This document shows positions 1 through 8,665 of a stretch of 64,000 nucleotides of DNA, one piece after another (the first letter of the stretch is position 1; each line of letters opens with the position of its first letter). Both the position numbers and the translations under genes were made by a program. This stretch comes from Mycolicibacter kumamotonensis. Lineage in GTDB: Bacteria > Actinomycetota > Actinomycetes > Mycobacteriales > Mycobacteriaceae. Location: NCBI RefSeq assembly GCF_002086285.1, contig NZ_MVHU01000022.1, positions 1-64,000 of the forward strand, written 5' to 3'. A model generated the notes under the pieces. That model was given only the letters and a program-made list of their open reading frames with translations. It did not search any database and was not told the DNA's origin.

Positions 1-86
1 CCGGGCCTCATCCTCAACCGTCTGGGCGTGCACATCAAAACGCCCCGCCATCGCACGCATCGCGTCCGGATCAGTCATAAAACGAG
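1..86. repeat. 86-bp perfect direct repeat, copy 1 (esxM-like 5' end)
   Basis: Bases 1-86 are identical to 8870-8955, in the same orientation. The match covers codons 3-31 of the two esxM-like genes and probably continues left of the window. Downstream of the shared part, the ribosome site is also conserved but the spacer then diverges. Confidence 0.95.
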
Positions 87-93
87 CAGTCAT
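1..93 (-). CDS. EsxM-like WXG100 protein, N-terminal 31 residues (cut by window edge)
   Basis: Reading leftwards from the ATG at 93, 31 codons run off the window edge. After the first four residues the peptide is the same as that of the complete esxM at 8666-8962, and 86 bases (1-86) match 8870-8955 exactly. An AAGGAGAGA ribosome site precedes the ATG. It lies 60 bp downstream of a PE gene, so it belongs to a second PE-esx module beyond eccA5. WXG100 proteins are small helical hairpins secreted as dimers through ESX systems; the WXG turn and C-terminus are outside the window. Whether an esxN-like partner follows cannot be seen. Confidence 0.85.
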   Translation of the reverse strand, partial: MTARFMTDPDAMRAMAGRFDVHAQTVEDEAR

Positions 94-153
94 GGAAATC
101 TCTCCTTGGTTCGTTCGGTTCGTGAAAGTTATTGTGACGCAGCTGAAGCGGAA

Positions 154-453
154 TTACCCGGCCGACGCGGCGTTGGCCGCCTCGGTCGCCGCGTACGAAT
201 TCGCGCTGGTGTTCAACGTCGCAACGAAGGCCTCGTGGATGGCCTCCGCCTGAGCGCTGATCGACTGGTACATGCTGGCGTGCGCGGCGAACTGGGCCGC
301 TGTCAGCGCCGAAACCTCGTCCGCTGCAGCCGGAACCACACCCGTGGTCGGTGCCGCCGCGGCGGCGTTTTGAGCACTCAGCGCCGAGCCGATGGCGGCC
401 AGGTTGCCCGCGGCCGCGTTCAGCGCCTCGGGTTGGGTGTTCACAAATGTCAT
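154..453 (-). CDS. PE family protein (PE19-like), PE domain only
   Basis: 99 residues, the length of a PE domain without a C-terminal extension. It starts MTFVNTQPEALNAAAG and has the PE helix pair with the conserved APTTGVVPAAADEVSALTAAQF stretch; the YxxxD/E-type secretion signal is in the C-terminal helix region. An AAAGGAGGG ribosome site sits upstream of the ATG. It resembles PE18/PE19 of the ESX-5 locus, which pair with a PPE protein and are secreted by ESX-5. Here no PPE gene follows; an esxM-like gene does. The partner PPE could be the one at 9043-10254 or lie outside the window. Confidence 0.9.
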   Translation of the reverse strand: MTFVNTQPEALNAAAGNLAAIGSALSAQNAAAAAPTTGVVPAAADEVSALTAAQFAAHASMYQSISAQAEAIHEAFVATLNTSANSYAATEAANAASAG

Positions 454-808
454 GGGGCCCTCCTTTGAAGGTGCCGGCCGGCGAGCGACCGGCGATCACC
501 GGGCGCGTCGAGCAGGTAGCCGGCTACGACGGTAAACCGTCATACCGGAACGGGCCCAACACAACGCGATCTTAGAATTCAGAAACGGCGCCGAAGCCGG
601 ATCGGAACGAAACATTCGCCGATCTCAGTCGATAGGCACAATTACCGGGATACAAGTCTCGCCGTCACCTCCTTGCGCCACCGCGAATCGATGGGGCTGG
701 AGTGAAGTACCGGCCCCCTACCTGCGCAATGGTGGCACCGGTATCAGCAAGCGTCAACCCGGGCGCGCGGTCGCGGCACTGTGAATCGGCTGGCGGGACG
801 CTGTCGGG
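454..808. other. 355-bp gap between eccA5 and the second PE gene
   Basis: No open frame here looks like a gene. The gap should hold the promoter of the PE/esx module at 1-453. On the minus strand, 674-661 reads AAGGAGGTGACGGC, an unusually perfect anti-Shine-Dalgarno match, but only very short frames follow it. I see no strong hairpin terminator after eccA5. Confidence 0.5.
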
Positions 809-2641
809 TCAGGACGGCTTCTTCTCGGCCACGGCCGCGCTGAGCCCTTCGGCAAGGTCCTCGCGGGTCAATTCCTTGAATTTGTGCAGCCATTCGTCGG
901 TGAATTCGGTGACGTCGCCGGACAGCACCGCGTCGAGTTCGGAGTCGTCGAGCCGGAAGCTGCGATGGTCTCGGGCCTTCTCCACCACGTTGCGGACGAA
1001 TCCCGCGTTGCCCAGCACATCGATACCGCGGATCAGATCGCCGTCTTCGGAGTAGTTCTCGTCGTTGTAGAACTTGGTGTAGGACGGCAGCAGCCCCTCG
1101 ACAGCTTCGTCGCTGACCACGTCCTCGTTCTCCGCGCCCATCATCTTGGTCAGTTCCAGCAGTTCCGGCGGCGTGTAGCTGTAGAACTCGATCACGGTGG
1201 AGAACCGTCGGCGCAGGCCCTGGTTCACCTCGAGCATCTTCTCCATGGCGTTGGCGTAGCCGGCACCGAACACCACCAGTTCGTCGCGGTGGTTCTCCAT
1301 GTAGAGCAGCAGCGTGTTGATGATCGCGTTGCCGTAGGCGTCGCCCTGGCTGTAGCCGCGCTCATGCAGGGTGTGCATCTCATCGAAGAACACCGCGCCG
1401 CCGAGCGCCCCCTCGAGCAGTTCCTCGGTGTTCTTCTCCGCATCGGCCATGTAGCGGCCCAGCAGCTTGGAACGGTTGGTCTCCACCACCAGCGGTTTGC
1501 GCAGCACCGTCAGGCCGCACAACTGCTTGGTGAAAGCGCGCGCGACCGACGTCTTGCCGGTACCGGGCGGGCCGAGCAGCAGGGTGTGCCGCGAAGTCAC
1601 CGGTACCGGCAAGCCCATCTTGGCCCGGGCCAGGTTCACCTTGGTGGTGGCCTTGATCAGCTTGATCTCCCGCTTGGCCTGCTCCATGCCGAGCATGGCG
1701 GCCAGCTCCGCATCGCCTTCGGCCAGGTATCTGGCCGCCTCTTCGGCATGCCGGTGCGCTTCGGCTTGCTCCCGCGTCGGCGCGCTGTTGGGGTCCCACG
1801 GGTCCGTGCGGGCCTCGATGGTTTCGGGGTCGGTCAGAATCAGCCGGTAGTCCGGGTTGTCCAGCGCCTCACGGGCCGGCGCGAACTTCGCGTCCCGCGA
1901 ATAGACCCGGCGCAGCAGCTCGGCGGCCTCGTCCTCCCGGCCAAGGTGACGCAGACACATGCCCTGCGTATAGAGCGCGACATTGGTGGCGCCGGGCACC
2001 CGGTCGCCCTCGATGGCCTCCTGAGCCCGCCGCGTCGCCTCCTCGAACACCCCCAGCGAGGCCAGCGCCGTGGTGGCCATCGCCGCGGCCGCCGCCTTGA
2101 GCTCAGGCTGGCGCCACGGTGCCGCGGCCGGGAACTGCTTCAGCACGTCCGGCCAGCGGCCGGTCCGGAAGTACAGCAGGCCGCGCACATAGCTGACCAG
2201 CTCGGTCTCGAAGGGGTTTCGCGGCTCGATACCGTCGAGCAGCTTTGCCGCCTCCTCGTAGCGCTTGGCCTCCGCCAGCGCCGCGGCATAGGCGGCGGCC
2301 AGCGACTCCACACTGGTGACCCGCAGCCGCAGGAACATCCCGTCGGAGACCTCGGGATGGAATTCCAAGTCCGACAAGCCCAGTCGCCGGGTCTCCCAAC
2401 CGAAGGTGCGGATCGTCGCCCAGGCGTTGGCCAACACCTCGAGGTCGGAGTCGCCGGCAAGCACCCGGGCCAGCCAGGCATCGCACATGCTCGGGTCGAT
2501 GGTGGTGGCGGTGGTGAACATCTGCAGGGCGACCTGCGGGTTGTGGCTGGGCTGCAACCCGTTGACCGAGATCCCGGATGCCAGCATGCCGGCGACCATC
2601 GCGTTGCGTGCGTCGGTCGTGGCGGATTGGGGGCCGGTCAC
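809..2641 (-). CDS. eccA5: EccA5, AAA+ ATPase of ESX-5
   Basis: 610 residues, the expected length for EccA5. The N-terminal half (about 1-290) is helical TPR-like repeats. The C-terminal half is a CbxX/CfxQ-type AAA+ domain with Walker A GPPGTGKT at about 357-364, Walker B AVFFDE at about 416-421, and arginine-rich sensor regions. EccA proteins are cytosolic and are thought to act on substrate-chaperone (EspG-PE/PPE) complexes. It is the last gene of the eccD5-mycP5-eccE5-eccA5 run and overlaps eccE5 by 4 bp, so it is translationally coupled. Confidence 0.96.
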   Translation of the reverse strand: MTGPQSATTDARNAMVAGMLASGISVNGLQPSHNPQVALQMFTTATTIDPSMCDAWLARVLAGDSDLEVLANAWATIRTFGWETRRLGLSDLEFHPEVSDGMFLRLRVTSVESLAAAYAAALAEAKRYEEAAKLLDGIEPRNPFETELVSYVRGLLYFRTGRWPDVLKQFPAAAPWRQPELKAAAAAMATTALASLGVFEEATRRAQEAIEGDRVPGATNVALYTQGMCLRHLGREDEAAELLRRVYSRDAKFAPAREALDNPDYRLILTDPETIEARTDPWDPNSAPTREQAEAHRHAEEAARYLAEGDAELAAMLGMEQAKREIKLIKATTKVNLARAKMGLPVPVTSRHTLLLGPPGTGKTSVARAFTKQLCGLTVLRKPLVVETNRSKLLGRYMADAEKNTEELLEGALGGAVFFDEMHTLHERGYSQGDAYGNAIINTLLLYMENHRDELVVFGAGYANAMEKMLEVNQGLRRRFSTVIEFYSYTPPELLELTKMMGAENEDVVSDEAVEGLLPSYTKFYNDENYSEDGDLIRGIDVLGNAGFVRNVVEKARDHRSFRLDDSELDAVLSGDVTEFTDEWLHKFKELTREDLAEGLSAAVAEKKPS

Positions 2642-3810
2642 GACCGTGTCCCGGGCGCGGGAGCAGCTTCGTACTCCGGCACGGCGTCGACCGACACCGC
2701 CAGGTCGTCGCCGTCCTGCAGGTGCCGGCCAGGCACCGCCATACGCGGAAGCGCCGTCGGCGCCGGGAGGCTGGCGCAGACCGCCGCCAGCTGACGCCGG
2801 CCCACGAATCGGTTCAGCGCGGCCCGCACGTTCCGGCTCAGCTGCGCGGCGCTGTGATACCGCACCAGCACCGAGACGGCGGTCGTCCGGCCGCCGCCGG
2901 GGGCGAGCCGCACCGTTACCACGGTCGCATCGGTCTCGGGATACCAGAGATGCTCCAGGTTCTCCGCGGAGATGTCGTCCGGCGAAACCCAGAAGTTGGT
3001 GACGTGGCCTTCCGGCCGTGCCCGGAACAGTCGGTGCCGAAGCTGCCCGACCTCCAGGCCCGCCAGGACGGCATCGTCGACCGCGTCGAATTCGTCGGCG
3101 CGCAGCGGCCGGGCGCTGAGCCGGCGCCCGTCGATCTCCTCGGCCAACCGCTCGGTGGCCGCCGCCAGCGTGGAGGCCAGCGAGTCGCGCGCCGCCACCG
3201 CGTTGACGTTGTGCTGGGGGTCCATCCGCAGCACCAGCCAGGTCTGCCGGTGGTCAGGCATGGACGGGGTTTCTTCGAAGTCGACCTCGTCGGAGTCGCG
3301 GGGGGCGCTGCGGGTTCCCACCGTGACGATGTCGATGCTGTCCAGGCGCACGTCGAACTGGCGAAGCCCGGCAGCGAGGCGCTCCACCGGCAGCGTCACC
3401 GGCTCCGAGCCCCGTCCGTGCCGGCCGGTCGCCTGTACCGCACGCCCGCCCACGGCGATCACCGTGACCAGTCGGCCCTGGTGTTCGCGCATGCCGATCG
3501 GCTCGCGGCCGAAGCGTCGGTGATGATCGACCGCGGGAGTCCGGCCGCGGCTCAGTGCCGACTCGGGGTCGGCGAACTGGTCGCCCACCCAGGCCGCCCA
3601 CATCGTGCTGATCGGCACCTGCCGGTAGGTGACAAGCGCGATGAGTGCAACCAGCACCGCAACGCCGACACCCGACCACCAGACGTAGTCGGCGGCCTGC
3701 GGGTCACCGGGCCAACGGCCGGCGAGGACCAGGATCCCGACGTCGACCAGAAAGACCGTGGTCACCCGCGTCCACGACAGGTTCAGACCTAATGCGTGCT
3801 GTGCCTTCAT
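2638..3810 (-). CDS. eccE5: EccE5, membrane component of ESX-5
   Basis: 390 residues. Two transmembrane helices lie near the N-terminus (about 18-34 and 44-63), followed by a mostly soluble domain, the usual EccE layout. EccE sits at the periphery of the ESX inner-membrane complex with EccB, EccC and EccD and contacts MycP. It overlaps mycP5 upstream and eccA5 downstream by 4 bp each, placing it in the ESX-5 operon. The sequence is a little shorter than the M. tuberculosis protein (about 406). The assignment rests on position as much as on sequence, because EccE proteins diverge fast. Confidence 0.93.
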   Translation of the reverse strand: MKAQHALGLNLSWTRVTTVFLVDVGILVLAGRWPGDPQAADYVWWSGVGVAVLVALIALVTYRQVPISTMWAAWVGDQFADPESALSRGRTPAVDHHRRFGREPIGMREHQGRLVTVIAVGGRAVQATGRHGRGSEPVTLPVERLAAGLRQFDVRLDSIDIVTVGTRSAPRDSDEVDFEETPSMPDHRQTWLVLRMDPQHNVNAVAARDSLASTLAAATERLAEEIDGRRLSARPLRADEFDAVDDAVLAGLEVGQLRHRLFRARPEGHVTNFWVSPDDISAENLEHLWYPETDATVVTVRLAPGGGRTTAVSVLVRYHSAAQLSRNVRAALNRFVGRRQLAAVCASLPAPTALPRMAVPGRHLQDGDDLAVSVDAVPEYEAAPAPGTRS

Positions 3811-5639
3811 CGGTTCCTACGTGATCGTCGCAATGCTGCCACTCCCAGTGCCACACCGGCTGCCGCGAGCGCCGCCAACAGCCCGGCGCCGGCGACCCAC
3901 GCCGGTGTCATGTCGCGTTCCGGCGGCATCGGCGGCACCTGCAGGGGCGCCGACAGCCGTTCCGGCGGTTGAACCGGACCGTCGGGGACATCCCAGGTCA
4001 GCGCCGCCACCGGGTCGACGATGCCGTAACCGACCACATTATCGACCCCGCGGGCGGGCGGGCGTGCCGTACGGATCAGCCGGTTGATCACCTGATGCGA
4101 CGTCAGTTCCGGGTATTTGGCCCGCACCAGGGCCGCCACACCCGACACGATCGCCGTCGAGAAACTGGTGCCCGACGGAACCAGCAGCGAGTTCTCCGGT
4201 CCGTCGACCGCGTTCATCAGTCCGTCGTCGCGGGGTGAAAGACCTTCGATGTCGGTGCCCGGTGCGGCGATCGACACCCACGGCCCGGCCACACTCGATT
4301 TGGTCAGCGGCGCACCCGCCGAATCCACCGCACCGACCGTCAACACGTACTCGTCGTACCACGCCGGGGTCACCACGGTGTTGACGCCGTTCCAGTCGCG
4401 CGGGTCGTCGGGCCGCATCGCGTTGTAGCTCGGGTTCTGCTTGCAGTCCCGCCAACTCGTGTCGCCGGCGGCCGCAACGATCACCACGTTCTTCTCGACC
4501 GCGGCGTAGCGCACCGCCGCACCCAGATCGGCTTGATCGAGCATGGTCCGCACGTTCATGCAGATGGCCTGGGAGATGTTGATGACCTGCGCGCCCATGT
4601 TGGCAGCGTGCACGATCGCCCGCGCCATGGTGCGCAGTCCGTCGGTCTTCTCCCGCAACTGCGGGTCCTGTCCGTCGCCGAACGGCTCCTTGGGCCCGAA
4701 GGCCGCGCTGTACTGCCGAATCGAGATCAGCTGCACATCGGGGGCGATCCCACTGAACGCATCGGGAGCCGCTCCCGGTGGTGGCGGGGCGCTCGGTGCA
4801 CGGAAGTCGACCGGAGCCACCCGTGACCGTCCGGAGAACCCGGCCGATCGCGCGATGCCAGCCGCAGCACCGTCGCCGGTGTGGGCCGACGCCGCGCCGT
4901 TGGCCGCACCGTTGCCCGGGCCGGGCGCCGGACCCGGAGCCGGGCCTGGCGCCGGTGCGGGAGCCGGCGCCGGAGCGGGTGCCGGAGCCGGCCCCGGCGC
5001 GGCGGGCCCGTTGGCCGGCTCTTCGCCTTCGGCCGGTGGTGGCGCAGGCGGCGGTGCCGGCGGCGGCATCACCACGATCGTCGTCTGCGGCGCCGGCGTC
5101 GGTGGTGGAGGTTCGTTGGTGGGAACCGACGGTGGACGGCGGGTCTGGCGCGGCGGCGGCAGCGGAGTCACCCCGTTGTCGGGCATCGCGGCGATGAGCG
5201 AGGCCACCAGGGTGCCGTGGGCGTCGCAGTCGGACAGTCCGTCACCGCCGGCCATCACGTAGTCGCCGCCACCGATCAGGTTCGGCAGCCGCGGGTGCGG
5301 CGTCACTCCGGTGTCGATGACCGCGACGGTCACACCGCCCCCACGACCGAACTTCCACGCCTCGGGCAGGTTGAGCATGTCCATGTAGGCCGGCTGCACC
5401 CGGAAGTCGGTGTTCGGCAGAACGCCCACCTCGGTGCAGTACGAGGTCTGCCGCATGGTCTGCGGCGGCCCGGGAGGGCCGTCGGGCGGCAGCGCGGCCG
5501 GATCGATTGCCGGTGGTTCGATAGCCCCGGCGACCGGCATACCGGCCAGCGAGCCACTCGTCATCATGATCATCGCGGCGCCGGCGGCCGCGGTGCGTTG
5601 CAGCCGACGCACGCCCCTACCGGTACCGGATGGCTTCAT
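3807..5639 (-). CDS. mycP5: MycP5, mycosin subtilisin-like protease of ESX-5
   Basis: 610 residues. A signal peptide at the start is followed by a subtilase domain with the catalytic triad Asp in AVIDTGV (about 107), His in DAHGT (about 142) and Ser in GTSFS (about 491). A single C-terminal membrane helix ends in an Arg-rich tail. A long Pro/Ala/Gly loop at about 155-290 interrupts the domain; MycP5 proteins are known for such a loop, which is proteolytically cut. This one contains an Ala-Pro dipeptide run. Mycosins face the periplasm and stabilise the ESX membrane complex. The start overlaps eccD5 by 23 bp. Confidence 0.96.
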   Translation of the reverse strand: MKPSGTGRGVRRLQRTAAAGAAMIMMTSGSLAGMPVAGAIEPPAIDPAALPPDGPPGPPQTMRQTSYCTEVGVLPNTDFRVQPAYMDMLNLPEAWKFGRGGGVTVAVIDTGVTPHPRLPNLIGGGDYVMAGGDGLSDCDAHGTLVASLIAAMPDNGVTPLPPPRQTRRPPSVPTNEPPPPTPAPQTTIVVMPPPAPPPAPPPAEGEEPANGPAAPGPAPAPAPAPAPAPAPGPAPGPAPGPGNGAANGAASAHTGDGAAAGIARSAGFSGRSRVAPVDFRAPSAPPPPGAAPDAFSGIAPDVQLISIRQYSAAFGPKEPFGDGQDPQLREKTDGLRTMARAIVHAANMGAQVINISQAICMNVRTMLDQADLGAAVRYAAVEKNVVIVAAAGDTSWRDCKQNPSYNAMRPDDPRDWNGVNTVVTPAWYDEYVLTVGAVDSAGAPLTKSSVAGPWVSIAAPGTDIEGLSPRDDGLMNAVDGPENSLLVPSGTSFSTAIVSGVAALVRAKYPELTSHQVINRLIRTARPPARGVDNVVGYGIVDPVAALTWDVPDGPVQPPERLSAPLQVPPMPPERDMTPAWVAGAGLLAALAAAGVALGVAALRRSRRNR

Positions 5640-7131
5640 AGGTATTCATCAACCACAGCGCCAGCGGGAACAACGGCATCAGGCACAGATATTCGATCCA
5701 CTCCACGAACTTGCGGAACAGCGGGCTGTAAATGGTGTTGGGCACGATCACGGCGGACAACAGGCCGAACATCGGGATCAGCACCAGCAGCGCCGCGCCG
5801 ACCACCAGGGTGGTGGGCGTCCACAACACCACCACGAAGCGCACCACCACCGCCGCGACGATCACCAGACCGGTCAGGGTCACCGTGACCGCCTGCCAAC
5901 GGTCCCGGAAGGATCGGCCACGCAAGACCAGGAATCCGGCTGTCAGTCCGGCCAGCAGCACGGGCAGCCACGACCGGTCCGAGTGGGGGTCGCTCAAACC
6001 GGTGACGCATACCGCGATCAGCACACCCAGCCCGGACAGCAGGCCGGTCAGGAACGACCGGGCCCGTTCGGCGCGCAGCACCACCTCGCGCACCGACTCC
6101 GGCCCCTCCAGAGACGGCGGGCTGCCCGGAGTGGTCACCACCGTGGTGGGCAGGTCAGGACGGGCCTCGAACACCCAGCGGCTGGTCGCCGACGGGAAGA
6201 CCGGCAGCCGCAGGCCGGCCAGCCACCGCGACAGCGACGGAGCGCCCTGGTAGGCGAGCACACAGGCCAGGTACACGCACGCCATCAGCGTTACCGCACC
6301 GGTCACGAACAGCATCCGCAGCACCCCGGCGACCATCACTGCCACGCTGATGACGGCGACGGCGGTGTAGGCCGACAACTGCCGTCCGGTGAGCCGGATG
6401 ACCGACAGCGCGCCGATGCCGGCGACACCGAAGCCCAGCGCCGCCTGCGCGGCACCCACCGAGCCGGGCACCGCCGCCGCGGCGGCCACCACCAGCGGCA
6501 CCAGCCCGCTGGCCAGCAGGATGTCACCGACGCGCCGGTCGGACGCGTTGCGGGCCTGCATCAGGATCAGCGCGGCGGCGATCAGCACCAGCAGCGCCAA
6601 TCCCGCGCTGAACCCGGCCGCCAGCCAGGTGTCGTGCTGATAGCGCCAGGCGGCGAGCAGCCCGGTCGCCAGCAGCACACCGATCGCCAGGGTCGATACC
6701 CCGACCCGCACCGCGGTGGCCGCATCGACCGGGGCGAACCGCTTGGCCAGGTTCACCGCGACCGCGGTGGAGATGTGCTCGATGACCGGCGAGCGCCGCT
6801 CCCGGTCCTCGATGAACCGCAGCCACAACCGGTCCCCGTCGTAGACGTCCTGTTCGGTGAGCGACTGGTTCGGCCGCAGCGCCGTGCCGTCGACCAGGCA
6901 CAACACCCAGCGGCCGCGCCCTTCGGCCTGCAGGGTCGGCTCATCGAGTTCGGCGAGCCGGCCGTTGATCACCTTGAGCAAGGGGTCCAGCATCACCGAC
7001 ACCGGCGCGTCGGCGTCCAGCAGCGTCCCGATCTGGACACCCTCACCGGCCATGATTCCGACCACCACGGCCCGGGGCGCCGACGGGGCGACTTCGCCGC
7101 CCGGCTGCGCCGACTCGATCGCCGTGGTCAT
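5617..7131 (-). CDS. eccD5: EccD5, polytopic membrane channel component of ESX-5
   Basis: 504 residues from the ATG at 7131 (an upstream in-frame Met exists at 7191, but the family start MTTAIE and an AGGCGG ribosome site favour 7131). An N-terminal ubiquitin-like domain (about 20-115) precedes about eleven transmembrane helices, the standard EccD architecture. EccD dimers form the membrane vestibule of the ESX complex. It lies downstream of espG5 across an unusually AT-rich 183-bp spacer, which may carry an internal promoter for eccD5-mycP5-eccE5-eccA5. Confidence 0.95.
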   Translation of the reverse strand: MTTAIESAQPGGEVAPSAPRAVVVGIMAGEGVQIGTLLDADAPVSVMLDPLLKVINGRLAELDEPTLQAEGRGRWVLCLVDGTALRPNQSLTEQDVYDGDRLWLRFIEDRERRSPVIEHISTAVAVNLAKRFAPVDAATAVRVGVSTLAIGVLLATGLLAAWRYQHDTWLAAGFSAGLALLVLIAAALILMQARNASDRRVGDILLASGLVPLVVAAAAAVPGSVGAAQAALGFGVAGIGALSVIRLTGRQLSAYTAVAVISVAVMVAGVLRMLFVTGAVTLMACVYLACVLAYQGAPSLSRWLAGLRLPVFPSATSRWVFEARPDLPTTVVTTPGSPPSLEGPESVREVVLRAERARSFLTGLLSGLGVLIAVCVTGLSDPHSDRSWLPVLLAGLTAGFLVLRGRSFRDRWQAVTVTLTGLVIVAAVVVRFVVVLWTPTTLVVGAALLVLIPMFGLLSAVIVPNTIYSPLFRKFVEWIEYLCLMPLFPLALWLMNTYEAIRYR

Positions 7132-7314
7132 GACCGCACCGCCTGATCGACGAATACTGACCCGGTAGAAGCCATAGCTGCCGCCTCGCAATTTGTCATT
7201 TCAAAGTCTTTCTAATTCTAAAGGCAATGCATGTTATTCGCACGATTCGCGTTTACCGCCCAATTTCCCGGTGCGTCACACGACATTTCGGCCTGCGCCA
7301 ACCCCGGCGGTCCG
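7132..7314 (-). promoter_or_regulatory. AT-rich spacer, candidate internal promoter upstream of eccD5
   Basis: The stretch 7190-7260 is much richer in A/T than the flanking genes and contains TAGAAT-like and TTGCC elements on the minus strand. Such composition between espG5 and eccD5 suggests a separate promoter for the structural genes. No precise -10/-35 pair can be fixed by eye. Confidence 0.35.
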
Positions 7315-8217
7315 CTAGACCCGTCGATGCGTTTTCCACGCGCCGTAGGGCAGGGTGTCCAAGACGGTCTTGACGCCCACCTGGACCAGCTGCGGGGTGG
7401 CCGGGCAGATCGCCAGCCACGCTTCGCCGGATCCAGCGGTGCGCGCTTGCTGATACAGCGCGATCCGGCCGCCGGACCCGTCTTTGATCGACAGCACCGA
7501 GGCGCTGGGGCCTTTGGCGTCATCGCGGTATTGCCGGGCGTAGACCGCGGCTTCGGCGGCGGGCTCCGACAGCGCCTGGCCCAGGGCCGCGACGGTCGCG
7601 GCGCTGATGCCCATCCGGCGCAGGTCTCCCCCGGTGAAGATGTTGAAGCCGGAGTCCTGCCAGCTCTGGGTGGCCTCCAGCATCTCCTCCATCGGCACGT
7701 TGACCGCGGTGATCTGGGCCGGGTCGGCGTGGTGGATGGATTCCATGCCGTCGATCACCAGCGCGGCGATCGAGGCGGCGTCGGTCACCGAGACGTCATC
7801 GACGGTGATGTCGGTGCCGACCCGCACCGCCGACACCCAGTGTTCCCCGCGCCGTGCCAGCAGCACCCGGAACTCGTTGTCGGGGATGTCGCGGGTGCCC
7901 GGCGGCTGATCCTCGTCATCGATGACGCCGTAGCGCAATTTGCCCAGCGACAGCAGGGCGACCACCTCGAGGTCGGGCGCGGCGAGCACCCGCATCCGGG
8001 CCGCGACCACCTCGTTGACCTCGTCGTCGACGACGATGCCCTGCTCGCGCATGACGGCCATGCCGGGATGTTCCGACAGCCAGTCGTTCGAATCGGTGGA
8101 AACATAAGGTCGGCAACGCAACTCGGGCGCGACATGGCGGATGTCCAGCAGCGCCTGCAACATCCAGAATCCCTCGACGTTGACGGTGATGTCGGTGCGC
8201 GTGCTCGGGTCCATCAC
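7315..8217 (-). CDS. espG5: EspG5, ESX-5 chaperone for PE/PPE proteins
   Basis: 300 residues, the same length as EspG5 of M. tuberculosis. EspG proteins are cytosolic chaperones that bind the tip of the PPE protein in PE-PPE dimers and keep it soluble until secretion through the cognate ESX channel. The gene lies between esxN and eccD5, as in canonical ESX-5 loci. GAGGAGGG precedes tandem GTG-ATG codons, so the real start may be the ATG three bases downstream of the GTG. A strong hairpin at 8304-8339 separates it from esxN. Confidence 0.95.
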   Translation of the reverse strand: MMDPSTRTDITVNVEGFWMLQALLDIRHVAPELRCRPYVSTDSNDWLSEHPGMAVMREQGIVVDDEVNEVVAARMRVLAAPDLEVVALLSLGKLRYGVIDDEDQPPGTRDIPDNEFRVLLARRGEHWVSAVRVGTDITVDDVSVTDAASIAALVIDGMESIHHADPAQITAVNVPMEEMLEATQSWQDSGFNIFTGGDLRRMGISAATVAALGQALSEPAAEAAVYARQYRDDAKGPSASVLSIKDGSGGRIALYQQARTAGSGEAWLAICPATPQLVQVGVKTVLDTLPYGAWKTHRRV

Positions 8218-8303
8218 TACCCTCCTCTACCTTGCCGATGTACTTGGCTATTGGATCACGCAGCGGTAGGGCTACGCCTGCCACCACCCCACCAATTGCA
8301 ACA

Positions 8304-8339
8304 CGCGGCAGCACACCGGTGGATCGGTGTGCTGCCGCG
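8304..8339 (-). terminator. Perfect 15-bp hairpin between esxN and espG5
   Basis: Arms 8304-8318 (CGCGGCAGCACACCG) and 8325-8339 are exact reverse complements with a 6-base loop. There is no U-tract, as is usual in mycobacteria. It lies directly downstream of esxN on the minus strand, where it could terminate or attenuate transcription, or protect the 3' end of the abundant PE-PPE-esxM-esxN message. Confidence 0.7.
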
Positions 8340-8357
8340 CTGCGGGTTGCGGGTTGG

Positions 8358-8642
8358 TCAGGCCCAGCTGGAGCCGACGGAGGCGTCGGTGTTGGCCATG
8401 TTGTTGCCGGCGGTCTGCACCTTCTGACCGTGGGCGTTGGCCTGCTCATAGATCACCGCGAAGTTGCGCCCAAGCTGCGTCACGAACTCCTGGCACGCCA
8501 CCGAACCCGCGCCACCCCAGAAATCCCCGGCAGCCAGCACATCATGCACGATCGCCTGATGCTCAGCCTCCAACGACGCCGCCTGCGCCCGAATCAACGC
8601 ACCGTGGGCGTCGACGTCACCGAACTGGTAATTGATGCTCAT
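8358..8642 (-). CDS. esxN: EsxN, WXG100 secreted protein of ESX-5
   Basis: 94 residues starting MSINYQFGDVDAHGA, with the WXG-type turn FWGG in the middle and the ending AVGSSWA, practically the family consensus. WXG100 proteins of this type pair with EsxM and are secreted by ESX-5. It follows esxM closely in the same direction, so the two are co-transcribed. The sequence is close to M. tuberculosis EsxN and its four near-identical paralogues. The start ATG has an AGGAGAATC ribosome site upstream. Confidence 0.97.
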   Translation of the reverse strand: MSINYQFGDVDAHGALIRAQAASLEAEHQAIVHDVLAAGDFWGGAGSVACQEFVTQLGRNFAVIYEQANAHGQKVQTAGNNMANTDASVGSSWA

Positions 8643-8665
8643 CTGAGATTCTCCTTCTGACCGTG

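Noticed and set aside
1..86. 86-bp repeat as an insertion sequence end
   Set aside because: It lies wholly inside esxM-like coding sequence and has no transposase or inverted ends.
884..2794. Plus-strand 636-codon open frame over eccA5
   Set aside because: It lies antisense to eccA5, whose AAA+ motifs are intact; its product is His/Gln/Arg/Val-rich, typical of GC-rich antisense frames.
5410..7146. Plus-strand 578-codon frame over mycP5/eccD5
   Set aside because: It is antisense to well-supported ESX genes and its product is a Gln/Arg/His-rich chance frame.
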